64,000 nucleotides of DNA. Source: Acinetobacter sp. C32I. Its GTDB lineage: Bacteria > Pseudomonadota > Gammaproteobacteria > Pseudomonadales > Moraxellaceae. Positions 27,305 to 36,368 of the stretch are shown piece after piece. The first letter of the stretch is position 1, and every line of letters begins with the position of its first letter. The stretch covers positions 558,001 through 622,000 of the forward strand of contig NZ_CP098480.1 in assembly GCF_023702715.1 (NCBI RefSeq), in the 5' to 3' direction. The position numbers and the translations under genes are program-made. Below the pieces are notes generated by a model. It did not search any database and was not told where the DNA came from. It saw nothing but the letters and a program-made list of their open reading frames with translations.

Positions 27305-27793
27305 AATAATTTCTCGAACACATCGGCTAAAAGTTTGAATTAAAATTACTTCTCAGTTGGATTTTTGCGCTGAACAAGTAATGTGCGAAATATATATCAG
27401 TAGGTGTTGAAATTGCAAACTGCATCACACTTTTATGGTGTTTTTCGATCTAAATTTCCGATCGTAAATAAGTTGTTGATATGAAGAGCTTTTATTTTTG
27501 ATAAAACTTATTTTACCGGTTGGTTTGTTTAATATTGCTTAAGACTGATTGTTTTTTCCTTTTATAAAAAACAAGTTTTTTGGGTGTTTTTTGATCATAA
27601 TTCGTAAATTCTGTATTTTTATGTGATTTGCTTAACAAAATAGAAAAAATAATTTAGATGAATAATCAAGTTTTTAGCGAGATTATTAAGTTTATTAACA
27701 AAAAGCTCAAAGTTCTTTTAAGAATCTTTTAAGGTTCAATCCTTAGTTTTTTAGTCATGATTAGATGAAAAAAACACCGTAAAGGAGCTTTCA
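27305..27793. other. Pilus operon promoter region
   Basis: 489 bases without a gene between the leftward pilin and a rightward hypothetical. It is long and A+T-rich, with many T and A tracts (for example TTTTTTGGGTGTTTTTTG around 27576-27593), as would suit silencing proteins such as H-NS (inference). No invertible-repeat switch (fimS-like) was seen. Confidence 0.45.
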
Positions 27794-28141
27794 ATGAACA
27801 TGCTTTATACCCACAAACCAAACTATTATTTCTTTGCACACAAGTTTGTTTTATTCCTAGAGAGTTATTTAAAAAGCCACCCTACGGAACAGCAGACAAG
27901 CTTTAATTTGCAAACGATCTATGATTTATTCAGTCATGATCGTGCCTCAAGTACGACCAATCTAGAAGGTATTCTAAATATTGCAGATGAATATGTACTT
28001 GAAACGGATGAGGGGCAGCAGTCATTGATACAGTCTTATCACGTACATTTAGACAATCATGTATTGACCTTGGAGTTTAACCAAAAGGCTGTGGCAAGCT
28101 TAAAAGCAGGTCAGACTATCGTGAGCCCGCAAGCGGCTTAA
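27794..28141 (+). CDS. Hypothetical protein
   Basis: A 115-aa protein with an AAAGGAGC ribosome site right before the ATG. The first part is aromatic-rich (YTHKPNYYFFAHKFVLFLESYL), and the rest is mixed alpha-beta with NLQTIYDLFSHDRASSTTNLEGIL. No signal peptide. I do not recognise a family; it is probably a genus-specific cytoplasmic protein. It ends at a strong terminator. Confidence 0.65.
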   Translation: MNMLYTHKPNYYFFAHKFVLFLESYLKSHPTEQQTSFNLQTIYDLFSHDRASSTTNLEGILNIADEYVLETDEGQQSLIQSYHVHLDNHVLTLEFNQKAVASLKAGQTIVSPQAA

Positions 28142-28163
28142 ACAAATATTTCTCGAGTTTATG

Positions 28164-28200
28164 CACTTAGTAAGTAATGTCCTTTACTAAGTGTTTTTTT
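28164..28200 (+). terminator. Terminator
   Basis: CACTTAGTAA / TTACTAAGTG with a T7 run. Confidence 0.85.
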
Positions 28201-28264
28201 AACAAGCTGCGTTAATGTCATCGATCCGTTATGATGGACAGATCAGTTGAAGATATATAGCGCT

Positions 28265-28477
28265 ATGGATAAGGACTTTAAGTCAGAAACCTATACAGTA
28301 GATGAACAGATTACTGACACCATTCTATGGTTGATGCAACATCAAGATATTTTTGATTCATTTCATTTTGATGTGCATAGTCAAGAATTGTCAGTCACGC
28401 ATGCAGCAGGGGTTGATATTATCCGTGTTGGCATGTTTTTAAATGCCAAATACGGCATTCTGGTGACATCAATTTAA
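28265..28477 (+). CDS. Small hypothetical protein
   Basis: A 70-aa acidic protein from the ATG at 28265 (an in-frame TTG at 28247 would add six residues). It reads DEQITDTILWLMQHQDIFDSFHFDVHSQELSV and ends LNAKYGILVTSI. Function unknown. It is followed by a terminator shared with bioB. Confidence 0.55.
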   Translation: MDKDFKSETYTVDEQITDTILWLMQHQDIFDSFHFDVHSQELSVTHAAGVDIIRVGMFLNAKYGILVTSI

Positions 28478-28485
28478 TCATACCT

Positions 28486-28518
28486 AAAAAAAGCCTTGTC
28501 AGATGACAAGGCTTTTTT
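28486..28518. terminator. Bidirectional terminator between hypothetical gene and bioB
   Basis: AAAAAAGCCTTGTC-AGAT-GACAAGGCTTTTTT, perfect and symmetric. Confidence 0.88.
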
Positions 28519-28520
28519 AT

Positions 28521-29510
28521 TTATGCACTCATGGCATCGACAGAGAGTTCTGCAACCGTCGGTTTTGGTTTTTCTGCAGTTAAACCTAATTTGGCAAACA
28601 AGGCCTGATCTTTGCCTTCACCCGCATTTGGGGTGGTAAGGAGTTTTTCACCAGAGAAGAGTGAATTCGCACCCGCCATAAAAGCAAGTGCTTGGTCTGA
28701 GTCACTTAATGACTCGCGACCCGCTGAAAGGCGAATATAGCTATGCGGCATAATGATACGCGCAACAGCAATGGTACGAATCCACTCAGTTACATCTAAT
28801 TTTTCAACATTCGCCAATGGCGTACCTTCAATCGGAACCAGCATGTTAATCGGCACTGATTCTGGATGTACTGGCATGGTTGCAAGTTCATGTAATAAGC
28901 CGATACGGTCATTACGGCTTTCACCTAAACCCACAATACCACCACTACATACTTTCATACCCGCTTGGCGAACATGATCTAAAGTATCCAAGCGGTCGTC
29001 AAAAGTACGCGTACTAATGATATGTGAATAATATTCACGAGAAGTGTCTAGGTTGTGGTTGTAATAGTCTAGACCTGCATCTTTTAAGCGTTCCGCTTGA
29101 GATTGATTCAACATCCCTAAAGTCATACAAGTTTCTAAGCCTAATGCTTTCACTTCACGTACCATTTCGAGAACATAAGGCATATCACGTTCATGCGGGT
29201 TACGCCACGCGGCACCCATACAGAAACGGGATGAGCCAGATTCTTTTGCTGCAAGTGCTTCACGAATAACTTTATCAACGGCAATACGCTTTTCTGCTTC
29301 TAACTTAGAGTCGTAACGAGCAGATTGCGAGCAATACTTACAGTCTTCAGGACATTTCCCTGTTTTGATTGAAAGTAGGGTGCTGACCTGAATCGTATTT
29401 GCTTGGAAATGCTGACGATGAACGCCTTGTGCTTGAAATACTAAGTCTAGAAAAGGTTGGTCATATAAAGCTTGGATTTCATCACGAGTCCAGTCATTAC
29501 GTAAAGTCAT
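28521..29510 (-). CDS. bioB: Biotin synthase
   Basis: A 329-aa radical SAM enzyme that inserts sulfur into dethiobiotin. The 4Fe-4S radical cluster motif is CPEDCKYC at about 53-60, and the further conserved cysteines (FCMGAAWRN near 95, CMTLGML near 125, [11 protein letters not shown] near 186) and the Arg of [13 protein letters not shown] that bind the 2Fe-2S cluster are present. The ATG at 29510 is preceded by GGAT; an upstream in-frame ATG at 29522 is weaker. Other bio genes are not in the window. Confidence 0.97.
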   Translation of the reverse strand: MTLRNDWTRDEIQALYDQPFLDLVFQAQGVHRQHFQANTIQVSTLLSIKTGKCPEDCKYCSQSARYDSKLEAEKRIAVDKVIREALAAKESGSSRFCMGAAWRNPHERDMPYVLEMVREVKALGLETCMTLGMLNQSQAERLKDAGLDYYNHNLDTSREYYSHIISTRTFDDRLDTLDHVRQAGMKVCSGGIVGLGESRNDRIGLLHELATMPVHPESVPINMLVPIEGTPLANVEKLDVTEWIRTIAVARIIMPHSYIRLSAGRESLSDSDQALAFMAGANSLFSGEKLLTTPNAGEGKDQALFAKLGLTAEKPKPTVAELSVDAMSA

Positions 29511-29601
29511 TGTTATATCCATGATGATTGATTACAGACATTGAGATTCATCATACAGAAATCGTGCCAAAGCCAAAGGGCAAAAAACATCATTTTTCTA
29601 T

Positions 29602-30726
29602 TCAGTGTACGTTTATTTGCTGCAATTGCTGTTGAATTGCCCAATCAATATGTACATTGACGATCTCATCGTGCAGCGTTTTTGCATCTTGCAATTGCGT
29701 CACGATCTCGGCTGAGTATGGAGCATTTCCTAGACCGATTGCAATATTACGCTTAAAGGATTGGTAGCCTGTACGGCGGATTGGGCTGCCTTCTGTATTG
29801 GCTAAGAACGTTGCTTCATCCCATTGCCAAATCTCTAATAAGCTGATGTCATCTAAGCTATGTCTTGGATCAAAATCTGGAATAGACGCTTTTTTAGCAA
29901 AGCTATTCCAAGGGCAAATCAATTGGCAATCATCACAGCCAAAGATACGGTTGCCAATACCTGAGCGTAATTCTTCAGGTATGATGCCTTTATATTCAAT
30001 GGTTAAATAAGCAATACACTTTCTGGCATCCAGCATATACGGTTCAACAATCGCCTGTGTTGGGCAAATATCAATACAAGCGGTACATGAGCCACAATGT
30101 GCACTGGCAGGTTGATCGAAGGGCAAGTCAAGTGACGTAAACAATTCACCCAACACAAAAAAAGAACCTGATTTTTTATGAATCAATAAGGTGTGCTTAC
30201 CCGTCCATCCCATACCAGCACTTTCAGCCAAAGATTTTTCAAAAATAGGGGCTGAATCCGCAAAGGGACGTGACTCAAAATCGCCGACTTTTTCTTTAAT
30301 GCGGGTCGCTAACGTCTTTAGACGTCCACGCATGACTTTATGGTAATCACGGCCACGTGCATAACGCGCAATAATGGCAGAATTTGGTTCAAATGGTACA
30401 TAACGGGGCTTGGGTGATGCCACAAGATAGTTCATGCGCACACAAATAATGCTTTTTGTACCAGGAACGAGCAAGGTTGGATCGGCACGCTTGTCTAAGT
30501 TTTCTTCTAAATAGTGCATATCTGCATGATAACCACGTTCTAAATATTCTTTAAAACGTGGCATTTGATCTTGAGCATCTGGTTTGGCAATGACACAATC
30601 AGCAAAGCCCAAGTCTAATGCCTGTGCTTTGATCCAGTCTTTTAATGCTTGCGGGTCAAGCTGTTGTAACTTGATTTTATCAGGCATTTTCTGAGACTGT
30701 GTTTGAGATGGTGTGCTTGAAGCCAT
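29602..30726 (-). CDS. queG: Epoxyqueuosine reductase
   Basis: A 374-aa cobalamin-dependent enzyme that makes the last step of queuosine in tRNA (epoxyqueuosine to queuosine). Two 4Fe-4S motifs are visible: CGSCTACIDICP near 215-226 and CDDCQLICPW near 265-274. The N-terminal substrate and cobalamin region includes DLGFADCVIAKPD and the GRDYHKVMRGRLKTLA stretch. The frame stays open to 30825 but that would overlap nnr, so the ATG at 30726 is used; no strong ribosome site decides it. It diverges from nnr, the same arrangement as in E. coli. Confidence 0.93.
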   Translation of the reverse strand: MASSTPSQTQSQKMPDKIKLQQLDPQALKDWIKAQALDLGFADCVIAKPDAQDQMPRFKEYLERGYHADMHYLEENLDKRADPTLLVPGTKSIICVRMNYLVASPKPRYVPFEPNSAIIARYARGRDYHKVMRGRLKTLATRIKEKVGDFESRPFADSAPIFEKSLAESAGMGWTGKHTLLIHKKSGSFFVLGELFTSLDLPFDQPASAHCGSCTACIDICPTQAIVEPYMLDARKCIAYLTIEYKGIIPEELRSGIGNRIFGCDDCQLICPWNSFAKKASIPDFDPRHSLDDISLLEIWQWDEATFLANTEGSPIRRTGYQSFKRNIAIGLGNAPYSAEIVTQLQDAKTLHDEIVNVHIDWAIQQQLQQINVH

Positions 30727-30749
30727 AAAGCGATAATAAGGAGAAAAAC

Positions 30750-32243
30750 ATGCAAGCTGTAGTTTACCATAGCCAAAGTATCCAAGCATGGGAGCAGCGT
30801 TGGTTTGCTCAGCAAAACTCATCATTAGGGCTTATGCAGCAAGCGGCTTGGACAATTACGCAACAGTTAATACAACAATTTCAGCAAAATAAAACTCAAA
30901 AAATCGCAGTGTGGTGTGGGCAGGGCAATAATGCTGGCGATGGCTATTATAGTGCTGCATTTCTTAAGCAACATGGATTTAGCATTACGGTATTTGCAAC
31001 AGAACTCGGACAATCCGTGGATTTAAAACAAGCCGCAGATTATGCGCAGTCTCATCAAGTTGATATTCAAAGTGTTGATTATTTATTATCAGAAACAGCA
31101 GTTCATCAAGAACTTCCTACTTATGACTGTCATATTGATGCTTTATTTGGCATTGGCCTCAATCGAATGCTAGATCCAAAATGGCAAGAAATTATTCAGC
31201 TGTATAATGCACAAACAGGCTTAAAAGTCTCAATCGATATTCCCAGCGGGTTGCAGGCCAATACAGGACAAGCTTTGCCTTGTGCAGTACAAGCCGATCA
31301 AACCTTTACCATTCTGGGCTACAAAGCAGGTTTGTTTACGGGGCAAGCTAAGCAATATGTGGGGAAACTACATTTGCTGAGTTTGATTCCAGTTGACCAA
31401 GACTTAAAACCACTTGCCTATCTATCCCCGGGAAAAATCGTCTTACCCAAGCGTCAAGCCTTTGGTCACAAAGGTAGTTATGGGCATGTGCTTGTTGTCG
31501 GTGGTCATGCAGATATGGGCGGTGCAGTGATTATGGCGGCTGAAGCGGCGTTTCATGCAGGGGCAGGTAAAGTCAGTGTGATCTGTCATACCAAACATCA
31601 TCAAGCCATTTTGGCACGTTCACCAAATATTATGGTGCGAGACATTAATGCCTTAAATCAGCAAGCCATTCAACTGTTATTAACCCAAGTGGATGCCGTC
31701 TGTTTTGGTATGGGCTTAGGTCGAGATGAATGGGCGGAGCAGATATATTTGCAATGGTTTGATTTACTTAAGCAAAGCTCACATTTAGAGGTTGTACTTG
31801 ATGCCGATGGCTTGTGGTTTCTGGCCAAGTATCCGCAACAATTAAACGAGCATTTTTATGCAACGCCACATTCAGGTGAAGCCGCAACGCTGTTGGGGTG
31901 TACTGCTGCGGATATAGAACAAGACCGTATCGCTGCCATTCAACAGTTACAACAAAACTATGCAGGACGATGGGTGTTAAAAGGCGCGGGTAGTTTAATT
32001 TTAGAAGAACAATTATTTATTTGTACGCAAGGCAATGCGGGAATGGGCACTGGGGGGATGGGCGATGTGTTGGCAGGCATGATTGCCAGTTTAAAAGCTC
32101 AATTTCATCAACAGATCGCCTTGCATGAGATCGTCAGCCTACATGCGCAGGCAGGCGATCTGCTGGCTGAAAAGGGTATGAGGGGACTACAAGCGCATGA
32201 CATGGGAAAAATGATATATAAAGTCGTGAATCAAGACGTTTAA
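30750..32243 (+). CDS. nnr: Bifunctional NAD(P)H-hydrate epimerase / dehydratase
   Basis: A 497-aa repair enzyme that epimerises and dehydrates damaged NAD(P)H hydrates. Residues about 1-215 are the YjeF N-terminal epimerase ([16 protein letters not shown] near 53-68). Residues about 225-490 are the ribokinase-like dehydratase ([14 protein letters not shown], then [11 protein letters not shown], and [18 protein letters not shown] near 428-445). AAGGAG lies well before the ATG. Its last codons overlap ruvC tail-to-tail by 4 bases. In E. coli nnr is followed by tsaE; here it is not. Confidence 0.95.
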   Translation: MQAVVYHSQSIQAWEQRWFAQQNSSLGLMQQAAWTITQQLIQQFQQNKTQKIAVWCGQGNNAGDGYYSAAFLKQHGFSITVFATELGQSVDLKQAADYAQSHQVDIQSVDYLLSETAVHQELPTYDCHIDALFGIGLNRMLDPKWQEIIQLYNAQTGLKVSIDIPSGLQANTGQALPCAVQADQTFTILGYKAGLFTGQAKQYVGKLHLLSLIPVDQDLKPLAYLSPGKIVLPKRQAFGHKGSYGHVLVVGGHADMGGAVIMAAEAAFHAGAGKVSVICHTKHHQAILARSPNIMVRDINALNQQAIQLLLTQVDAVCFGMGLGRDEWAEQIYLQWFDLLKQSSHLEVVLDADGLWFLAKYPQQLNEHFYATPHSGEAATLLGCTAADIEQDRIAAIQQLQQNYAGRWVLKGAGSLILEEQLFICTQGNAGMGTGGMGDVLAGMIASLKAQFHQQIALHEIVSLHAQAGDLLAEKGMRGLQAHDMGKMIYKVVNQDV

Positions 32244-32785
32244 CGGCGTCTACTACTGGAACGGCTACGACCGCGTGCCATACCGCCTAATGCATTGAGT
32301 ACTGCCATTTTACTCATACTACCTGACGCATGCGCATGACAAATTGCAGCAGCAAGCGCATCTGCTGCATCCGCTTGAGGTTGGATGGTTAAATTAAGCA
32401 AGCGCATTACCATGAGTTGTACTTGTTCTTTTTCTGCTGCGCCGTAACCGACAACGGACTGCTTGATTTGACGTGCTGTGTATTCTGCGACTTGTAAATC
32501 TAGATTCACCAGTGCAGCAATTGCCGCGCCGCGGGCCTGACCGAGCTTAAGAGCCGAATCGGGGTTTTGTGCCATGAATACTTGTTCGACTGCTGCTTCT
32601 GTTGGACCATGAAATTTAACGATACGTTCGATACCCGCAAAAATACGTTTCAAACGTTCAGGCATTTCTTGTGTTTCAGTACGAATGGTTCCTGCATCAA
32701 CAAACCGCAGCTTATTGCCATCTTTTTCGATAATTCCATAACCTGTTAAGCGTGAACCAGGGTCAATACCAATAATTAATGACAT
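32240..32785 (-). CDS. ruvC: Holliday junction endonuclease RuvC
   Basis: A 181-aa resolvase. The catalytic acidic residues are visible: Asp7 in [13 protein letters not shown], Glu near 65 in EAAVEQVF and the pair near 138-141 in [11 protein letters not shown]. It acts with RuvAB at recombination junctions. ruvA and ruvB are not next to it, so the gene is stand-alone here. A basic tail ([12 protein letters not shown]) extends beyond the usual end and may help DNA binding. Confidence 0.96.
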   Translation of the reverse strand: MSLIIGIDPGSRLTGYGIIEKDGNKLRFVDAGTIRTETQEMPERLKRIFAGIERIVKFHGPTEAAVEQVFMAQNPDSALKLGQARGAAIAALVNLDLQVAEYTARQIKQSVVGYGAAEKEQVQLMVMRLLNLTIQPQADAADALAAAICHAHASGSMSKMAVLNALGGMARGRSRSSSRRR

Positions 32786-33113
32786 GCAGCACTATATAAA
32801 TGAAAGGGTGATGATATTGTTACATAATGGGCTTTTTACTGCATAATTTTTTTGTAGAATTTTGAATGATTGGGGAGTCGTGATTTTATTGAACAATTCT
32901 GAAACTATTCAGGGCCAATAACTTTCAATTAAAATAATAGAAACTAGGGGTAATGATATCATCACCAAAATAAAAATTGATCTACAGCCTGTTTAATCGC
33001 CGTGAGCATCCTAGGAGTCATTGTTAAAAAATAATGGTACTATTCGTTAAAATGTAAGTAATAGATTTTGGGTTTATACGGTTACTGACAGATTAGAAAT
33101 GGAGATGAATAAA
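32786..33113. other. Intergenic region
   Basis: About 330 A+T-rich bases between divergent ruvC and a secreted hypothetical. No gene or RNA recognised. Confidence 0.4.
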
Positions 33114-33608
33114 ATGAATAAATCTAAAAAGCTTACTTTAATGGCTTTATTAATATTAACGGGATTGAATGTTCATGCAGATGAAATATTAACAGCTCAA
33201 CAAGCAAAGAGCATTTTAACTGATGAGAACCAGATCTTACCGGAGACTAAGCAACTATTCGTAAGCGGTGTATTTTCAAAAAAGAAGTTTATTTCGGATG
33301 CCGAGTCTTATACTGGTTATTATTTAGCGAATAAAAATCTGAATTTTATGAATTTTGGTGTTCTTGCATACCAAGTTATACATTTTTCGGTTGATGTTGG
33401 TTGTTGTATTGGTTCTGAAAATGCACTTATTTTAGCGCCTAAATCCAATTCAAATTTAGCTGGACTTCAGACGTTTGCAAAAGAGCACCAATGTGTAATT
33501 GACAGTAGTAGCGTGGTTTCAGATTTACCAGATCAAGTGTCAGTCAAATTAATATCAAAAGCTAAAACATCAAAATTACTTTCAATTTCTTGTAAAGTTG
33601 ATCGGTAA
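33114..33608 (+). CDS. Secreted hypothetical protein
   Basis: A 164-aa protein starting at the ATG with GGAG nine bases before (33114); the in-frame ATGs at 33099 and 33105 would place the ribosome site inside the gene. The signal MNKSKKLTLMALLILTGLNVHA has likely cleavage after HA. The mature part contains DVGCCIGSENALIL and later HQCVIDSSS and SISCKVD, so four cysteines. No family recognised; periplasmic or outer-membrane role inferred. Confidence 0.6.
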   Translation: MNKSKKLTLMALLILTGLNVHADEILTAQQAKSILTDENQILPETKQLFVSGVFSKKKFISDAESYTGYYLANKNLNFMNFGVLAYQVIHFSVDVGCCIGSENALILAPKSNSNLAGLQTFAKEHQCVIDSSSVVSDLPDQVSVKLISKAKTSKLLSISCKVDR

Positions 33609-33651
33609 ATTAATGATTTTATAAGAACAATCTTTCCTTAACCATCAAAGT

Positions 33652-34059
33652 ATGAACAATTGTATGAAATTAGCCCAAACTCTTCTAACGCTTTGGTTTC
33701 TCTCTGTGACTGGCCATACCTTTGCCCAACTGACAGATGTGGTTGTTCTGCCCACTGTGATTAAAACTGAAAAAGAAAATAACCAAGCCCGAAATATTTC
33801 ACGGTTCAAGCTCAATGTTTATAACAAGGTGATGCAAGCTTGGGAACAACCCGCTGATAGCCATGACCAAATTGCTGCTGCACGAATCTGGTTGGACGAT
33901 GAGGGGAATATTGAAAAATTAATTGTGGAAAGTGATCATTCGGAGATGATTAAAACTGCTGAAAAAGCAATTAGGGCTGTAGCTCCATTTACTCTTCCTG
34001 AAGACATTGATGATTTAAGTAAGCTTAAAATATTGAATATACGTTTTAAGTCATGGTAA
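33652..34059 (+). CDS. Secreted TonB-C-like small protein
   Basis: A 135-aa protein with a signal-like start (MKLAQTLLTLWFLSVTGHTFA after an upstream in-frame ATG) and a mature domain LNVYNKVMQAWEQPADSHDQIAAARIWLDDEGNIEKLIVESD, ending in APFTLPEDIDDLSKLKILNIRFKSW. This is the pattern of the TonB/TolA C-terminal domain, without the N-terminal transmembrane and proline-rich parts, so it cannot act as a complete TonB. Role unknown, perhaps a periplasmic accessory of an energy-coupled system. Confidence 0.6.
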   Translation: MNNCMKLAQTLLTLWFLSVTGHTFAQLTDVVVLPTVIKTEKENNQARNISRFKLNVYNKVMQAWEQPADSHDQIAAARIWLDDEGNIEKLIVESDHSEMIKTAEKAIRAVAPFTLPEDIDDLSKLKILNIRFKSW

Positions 34060-34288
34060 TTTTTTATCATCCTAAAAATGGAGGGAATAGAAAATACTAA
34101 TTAAGGGTAAAATATCCTTATTTTAATTGTTCACCTATTGGTGCTCTAGGATGCTTAAAAAAGCGTAAAAATCAGAAAATTGATTGTTAAATGTTCGTTG
34201 AATAGCTAAATTATGCAATTTACTTGCATAATTTAATTTAAGGGCGTATAAAGCATCTCATTGATCAGATGTGATGATCAAATGTTGA

Positions 34289-34365
<77 letters not shown>

Positions 34366-34554
34366 ATTTAAAAGTTAATTGAATATTAGCTCTGTGATTA
34401 TTGAATTGTTGTCTAATTAAGAAATTAGACGACAAAAAGTTAGCTGAAATAAGCCTAAAGAAAGCTAAAAATTATTAGATTCTAGAATTGTAGTTATCCT
34501 CTCTCAATTAATCTAGCGTTATAGTAAATCCAAATCGATCACTTGAGCTCAGGA
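34366..34554. other. Gap downstream of initiator tRNA
   Basis: About 190 bases. Imperfect pairing TCTAATTAAGAAATTAGA near 34413-34430 may end the tRNA transcript. No gene seen. Confidence 0.4.
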
Positions 34555-34788
34555 ATGAGTGATTTTGTGTTGAAAATTATTAATGAATGGCGTGTAGCCA
34601 AAGCCATAAATGGCAATGAGATTTGTGTGCGAATCATCCCTTTAAAGCGTCAGCAAAATACGCTGAATGGCTCTAAATGGGTGGAAGTAGGAAAGAAAGT
34701 ACTGTTGGAATCAGGTCAGGAAATTGACTTTAATCTAGACGGGAAAAGTTTCTATACCGATGTTAATCAACTTTATCGATTGACATAA
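34555..34788 (+). CDS. Small hypothetical protein
   Basis: A 77-aa protein from the ATG at 34555 (an in-frame TTG at 34543 would add four residues; ribosome site unclear in both cases). It reads WRVAKAINGNEICVRIIPLK, KWVEVGKKVLLESGQEI and YTDVNQLYRL, a small beta-rich fold. No family recognised. Confidence 0.5.
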   Translation: MSDFVLKIINEWRVAKAINGNEICVRIIPLKRQQNTLNGSKWVEVGKKVLLESGQEIDFNLDGKSFYTDVNQLYRLT

Positions 34789-34898
34789 ATGGTTCACATA
34801 CTTGTAGTATCTATTTAATACAGATAGATTGTATTAAATCATAACGTAAAAGTTTTGATTTAATTCATAAATGAACAAAGTTTAAAAGGTTTAAAGGT

Positions 34899-35108
34899 AT
34901 GTCTGATACAGTTACTGGTACTGTTAAGTGGTTCAACGAAACTAAAGGTTTTGGTTTTATTCAAGCTGACTCTGGCGAAGACGTTTTTGCTCATTTCAGC
35001 GAAATCCAAAGCAAGGGCTTCAAAGTATTGAATGAAGGCCAACGCGTTTCGTTTGTTCTTGGTCAAGGTAAAAAAGGACCACAAGCAACTCTAATTACTG
35101 TTATCTAA
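34899..35108 (+). CDS. Cold-shock protein, CspA family (copy 1)
   Basis: A 69-aa single CSD protein. RNP1-like KGFGFI and RNP2-like VFAHF lie near 16-21 and 30-34, with the usual opening [15 protein letters not shown]. It binds single-stranded RNA or DNA and opens secondary structures. It is followed by a strong terminator. The copy 2 gene lies 458 bases further, 70 aa and differing at only a few positions. Whether it is cold-induced or constitutive cannot be told from sequence. Confidence 0.95.
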   Translation: MSDTVTGTVKWFNETKGFGFIQADSGEDVFAHFSEIQSKGFKVLNEGQRVSFVLGQGKKGPQATLITVI

Positions 35109-35124
35109 TTACTTTAGACCAGTG

Positions 35125-35157
35125 AAAAAAAAGCTCACAATCTGTGGGCTTTTTTTG
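35125..35157 (+). terminator. Terminator after csp copy 1
   Basis: AAAAAAGCTCACA / TGTGGGCTTTTTTT hairpin. Confidence 0.88.
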
Positions 35158-35566
35158 TGCCTGAAAAAACCTGAAATCGTTAGGGAGTGATGGATATTTG
35201 CGAGCAAAGGGAAATGAAATAATATGTTAAAAATTTATATAAAAAGCAGAATTTTGAATGTTGGATAAAATAAAATATTTTAACTATATGAATCTTAAGA
35301 TAAAAAAATAGTACCATTCACTCATCTTGGCCAAATTATTTGCTGAAAAACATCATTTAAGCCAACTGGAAAAGATAGAGATTGCGTGAAAAATGTAAAG
35401 TCGTGTATAGTAAAACCGACTAGAAGAATAACACTGTTGATTCAGAAAATCTTTGATCTCGTAGTTTTAGACAAACCTTTCGTTTTATCAGATTTCCTTT
35501 CAAAGTTTATGATTCCAAGTTGCTTGCTGCTAAGCGCCCCAATTTTTTAAATATAGGTTTAAGTAT
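35158..35566. other. Region upstream of csp copy 2
   Basis: About 410 bases without a gene. The last about 130 bases may be a structured 5' leader, as csp genes in other bacteria have long leaders that act as thermosensors (inference). Confidence 0.4.
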
Positions 35567-35779
35567 ATGTCTGATACAGTTACTGGTACTGTTAAGTGGT
35601 TTAACGAAACTAAAGGTTTTGGCTTTATTCATGCAGATTCTGGACAAGATGTTTTTGCTCATTTCAGTGAAATTCAAAGCTCTGGCTTCAAGGTTTTAAA
35701 AGAAGGTCAACGTGTTTCATTTATTTTAGGTGAAGGCAAAAAAGGACCTCAAGCTACTCAAATTACTGTGATCCAATAA
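35567..35779 (+). CDS. Cold-shock protein, CspA family (copy 2)
   Basis: A 70-aa CSD protein nearly the same as the upstream copy: same opening [20 protein letters not shown], with changes such as Ala24 to... HADSGQD and [11 protein letters not shown]. At the DNA level the first 60 bases are almost identical, pointing to recent duplication or gene conversion, while the flanks are unrelated. Terminator follows at 35796. Confidence 0.95.
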   Translation: MSDTVTGTVKWFNETKGFGFIHADSGQDVFAHFSEIQSSGFKVLKEGQRVSFILGEGKKGPQATQITVIQ

Positions 35780-35795
35780 TCTTAGATCCGTAAAT

Positions 35796-35826
35796 AAAAA
35801 AAGCTCACGATTGATGGGCTTTTTTT
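35796..35826 (+). terminator. Terminator after csp copy 2
   Basis: AAAAAAGCTCACGA / TGATGGGCTTTTTT hairpin with loop TT. It resembles the terminator of copy 1, so the duplicated unit may include it. Confidence 0.85.
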
Positions 35827-36012
35827 ATAGCTGTCCTTTCTACATGTTCTCCTTTTGTATAATTCGGTTTATTTTGAAATTTTCTGAATAAACTGCCATT
35901 TTTTGTCATAAATTCACCATCTGGTTGAAAAATTGCACTAGTCAGATATACGACTTTTTGCTAATTTATTCTTGTTAATTTATTAGGCAAATTAACAAGT
36001 GTAGTACATTTA

Positions 36013-36144
36013 ATGAGCGTTAGAGTTATGGAAAACTTGGAGCCGTATGCTCAAGGGTTTGAGCAAGAAGTTCATGTACATTGTAAAAGATCTTTAGGTA
36101 CGTTGTTATTCAGCTTTGTGGTCTTGATTGCAACCAGCCTATAA
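36013..36144 (+). CDS. 43-aa small membrane protein
   Basis: A frame too short for usual calling: ATG at 36013 (or 36028) to TAA at 36142-36144. It reads MSVRVMENLEPYAQGF, EQEVHVHCKRSLGTLLF and SFVVLIATSL. A charged start and a C-terminal hydrophobic helix of about 15 residues make a single-pass, tail-anchored type protein. It is directly followed by a strong hairpin terminator, which supports a real transcription unit. Function unknown. Confidence 0.5.
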   Translation: MSVRVMENLEPYAQGFEQEVHVHCKRSLGTLLFSFVVLIATSL

Positions 36145-36149
36145 GAGAG

Positions 36150-36173
36150 AAAAGCACCTTCGGGTGCTTTTTT
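36150..36173 (+). terminator. Terminator after small membrane ORF
   Basis: AAAGCACC-TTCG-GGTGCTTTTTT, six bases after the stop codon. Confidence 0.88.
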
Positions 36174-36368
36174 AATGTTCATGGCTAACTTTTATTGACA
36201 GTTTTAAGATATTGCATTGCTGGTTGGACTTATAAATCAATAAATAAATAAAGATATTTAGTTAATTGACCTATCAAAATTATTGAAAGATTCTGGTTTT
36301 ATTGCTCATTTTTTTTGCGATAAACTATAACAATTAATCGGTAAGTAATTGTTTTAGGTGAATTTCAA
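36174..36368. other. Gap upstream of FAD oxidoreductase
   Basis: About 195 A+T-rich bases; promoter region of the downstream gene. Confidence 0.4.

Noticed and set aside
27305..27793. fimS-like invertible promoter element
   Set aside because: No pair of inverted repeats flanking a segment was seen.
30727..30825. Extended start of queG into nnr
   Set aside because: It would overlap the divergent nnr start; the ATG at 30726 avoids this and keeps normal length.
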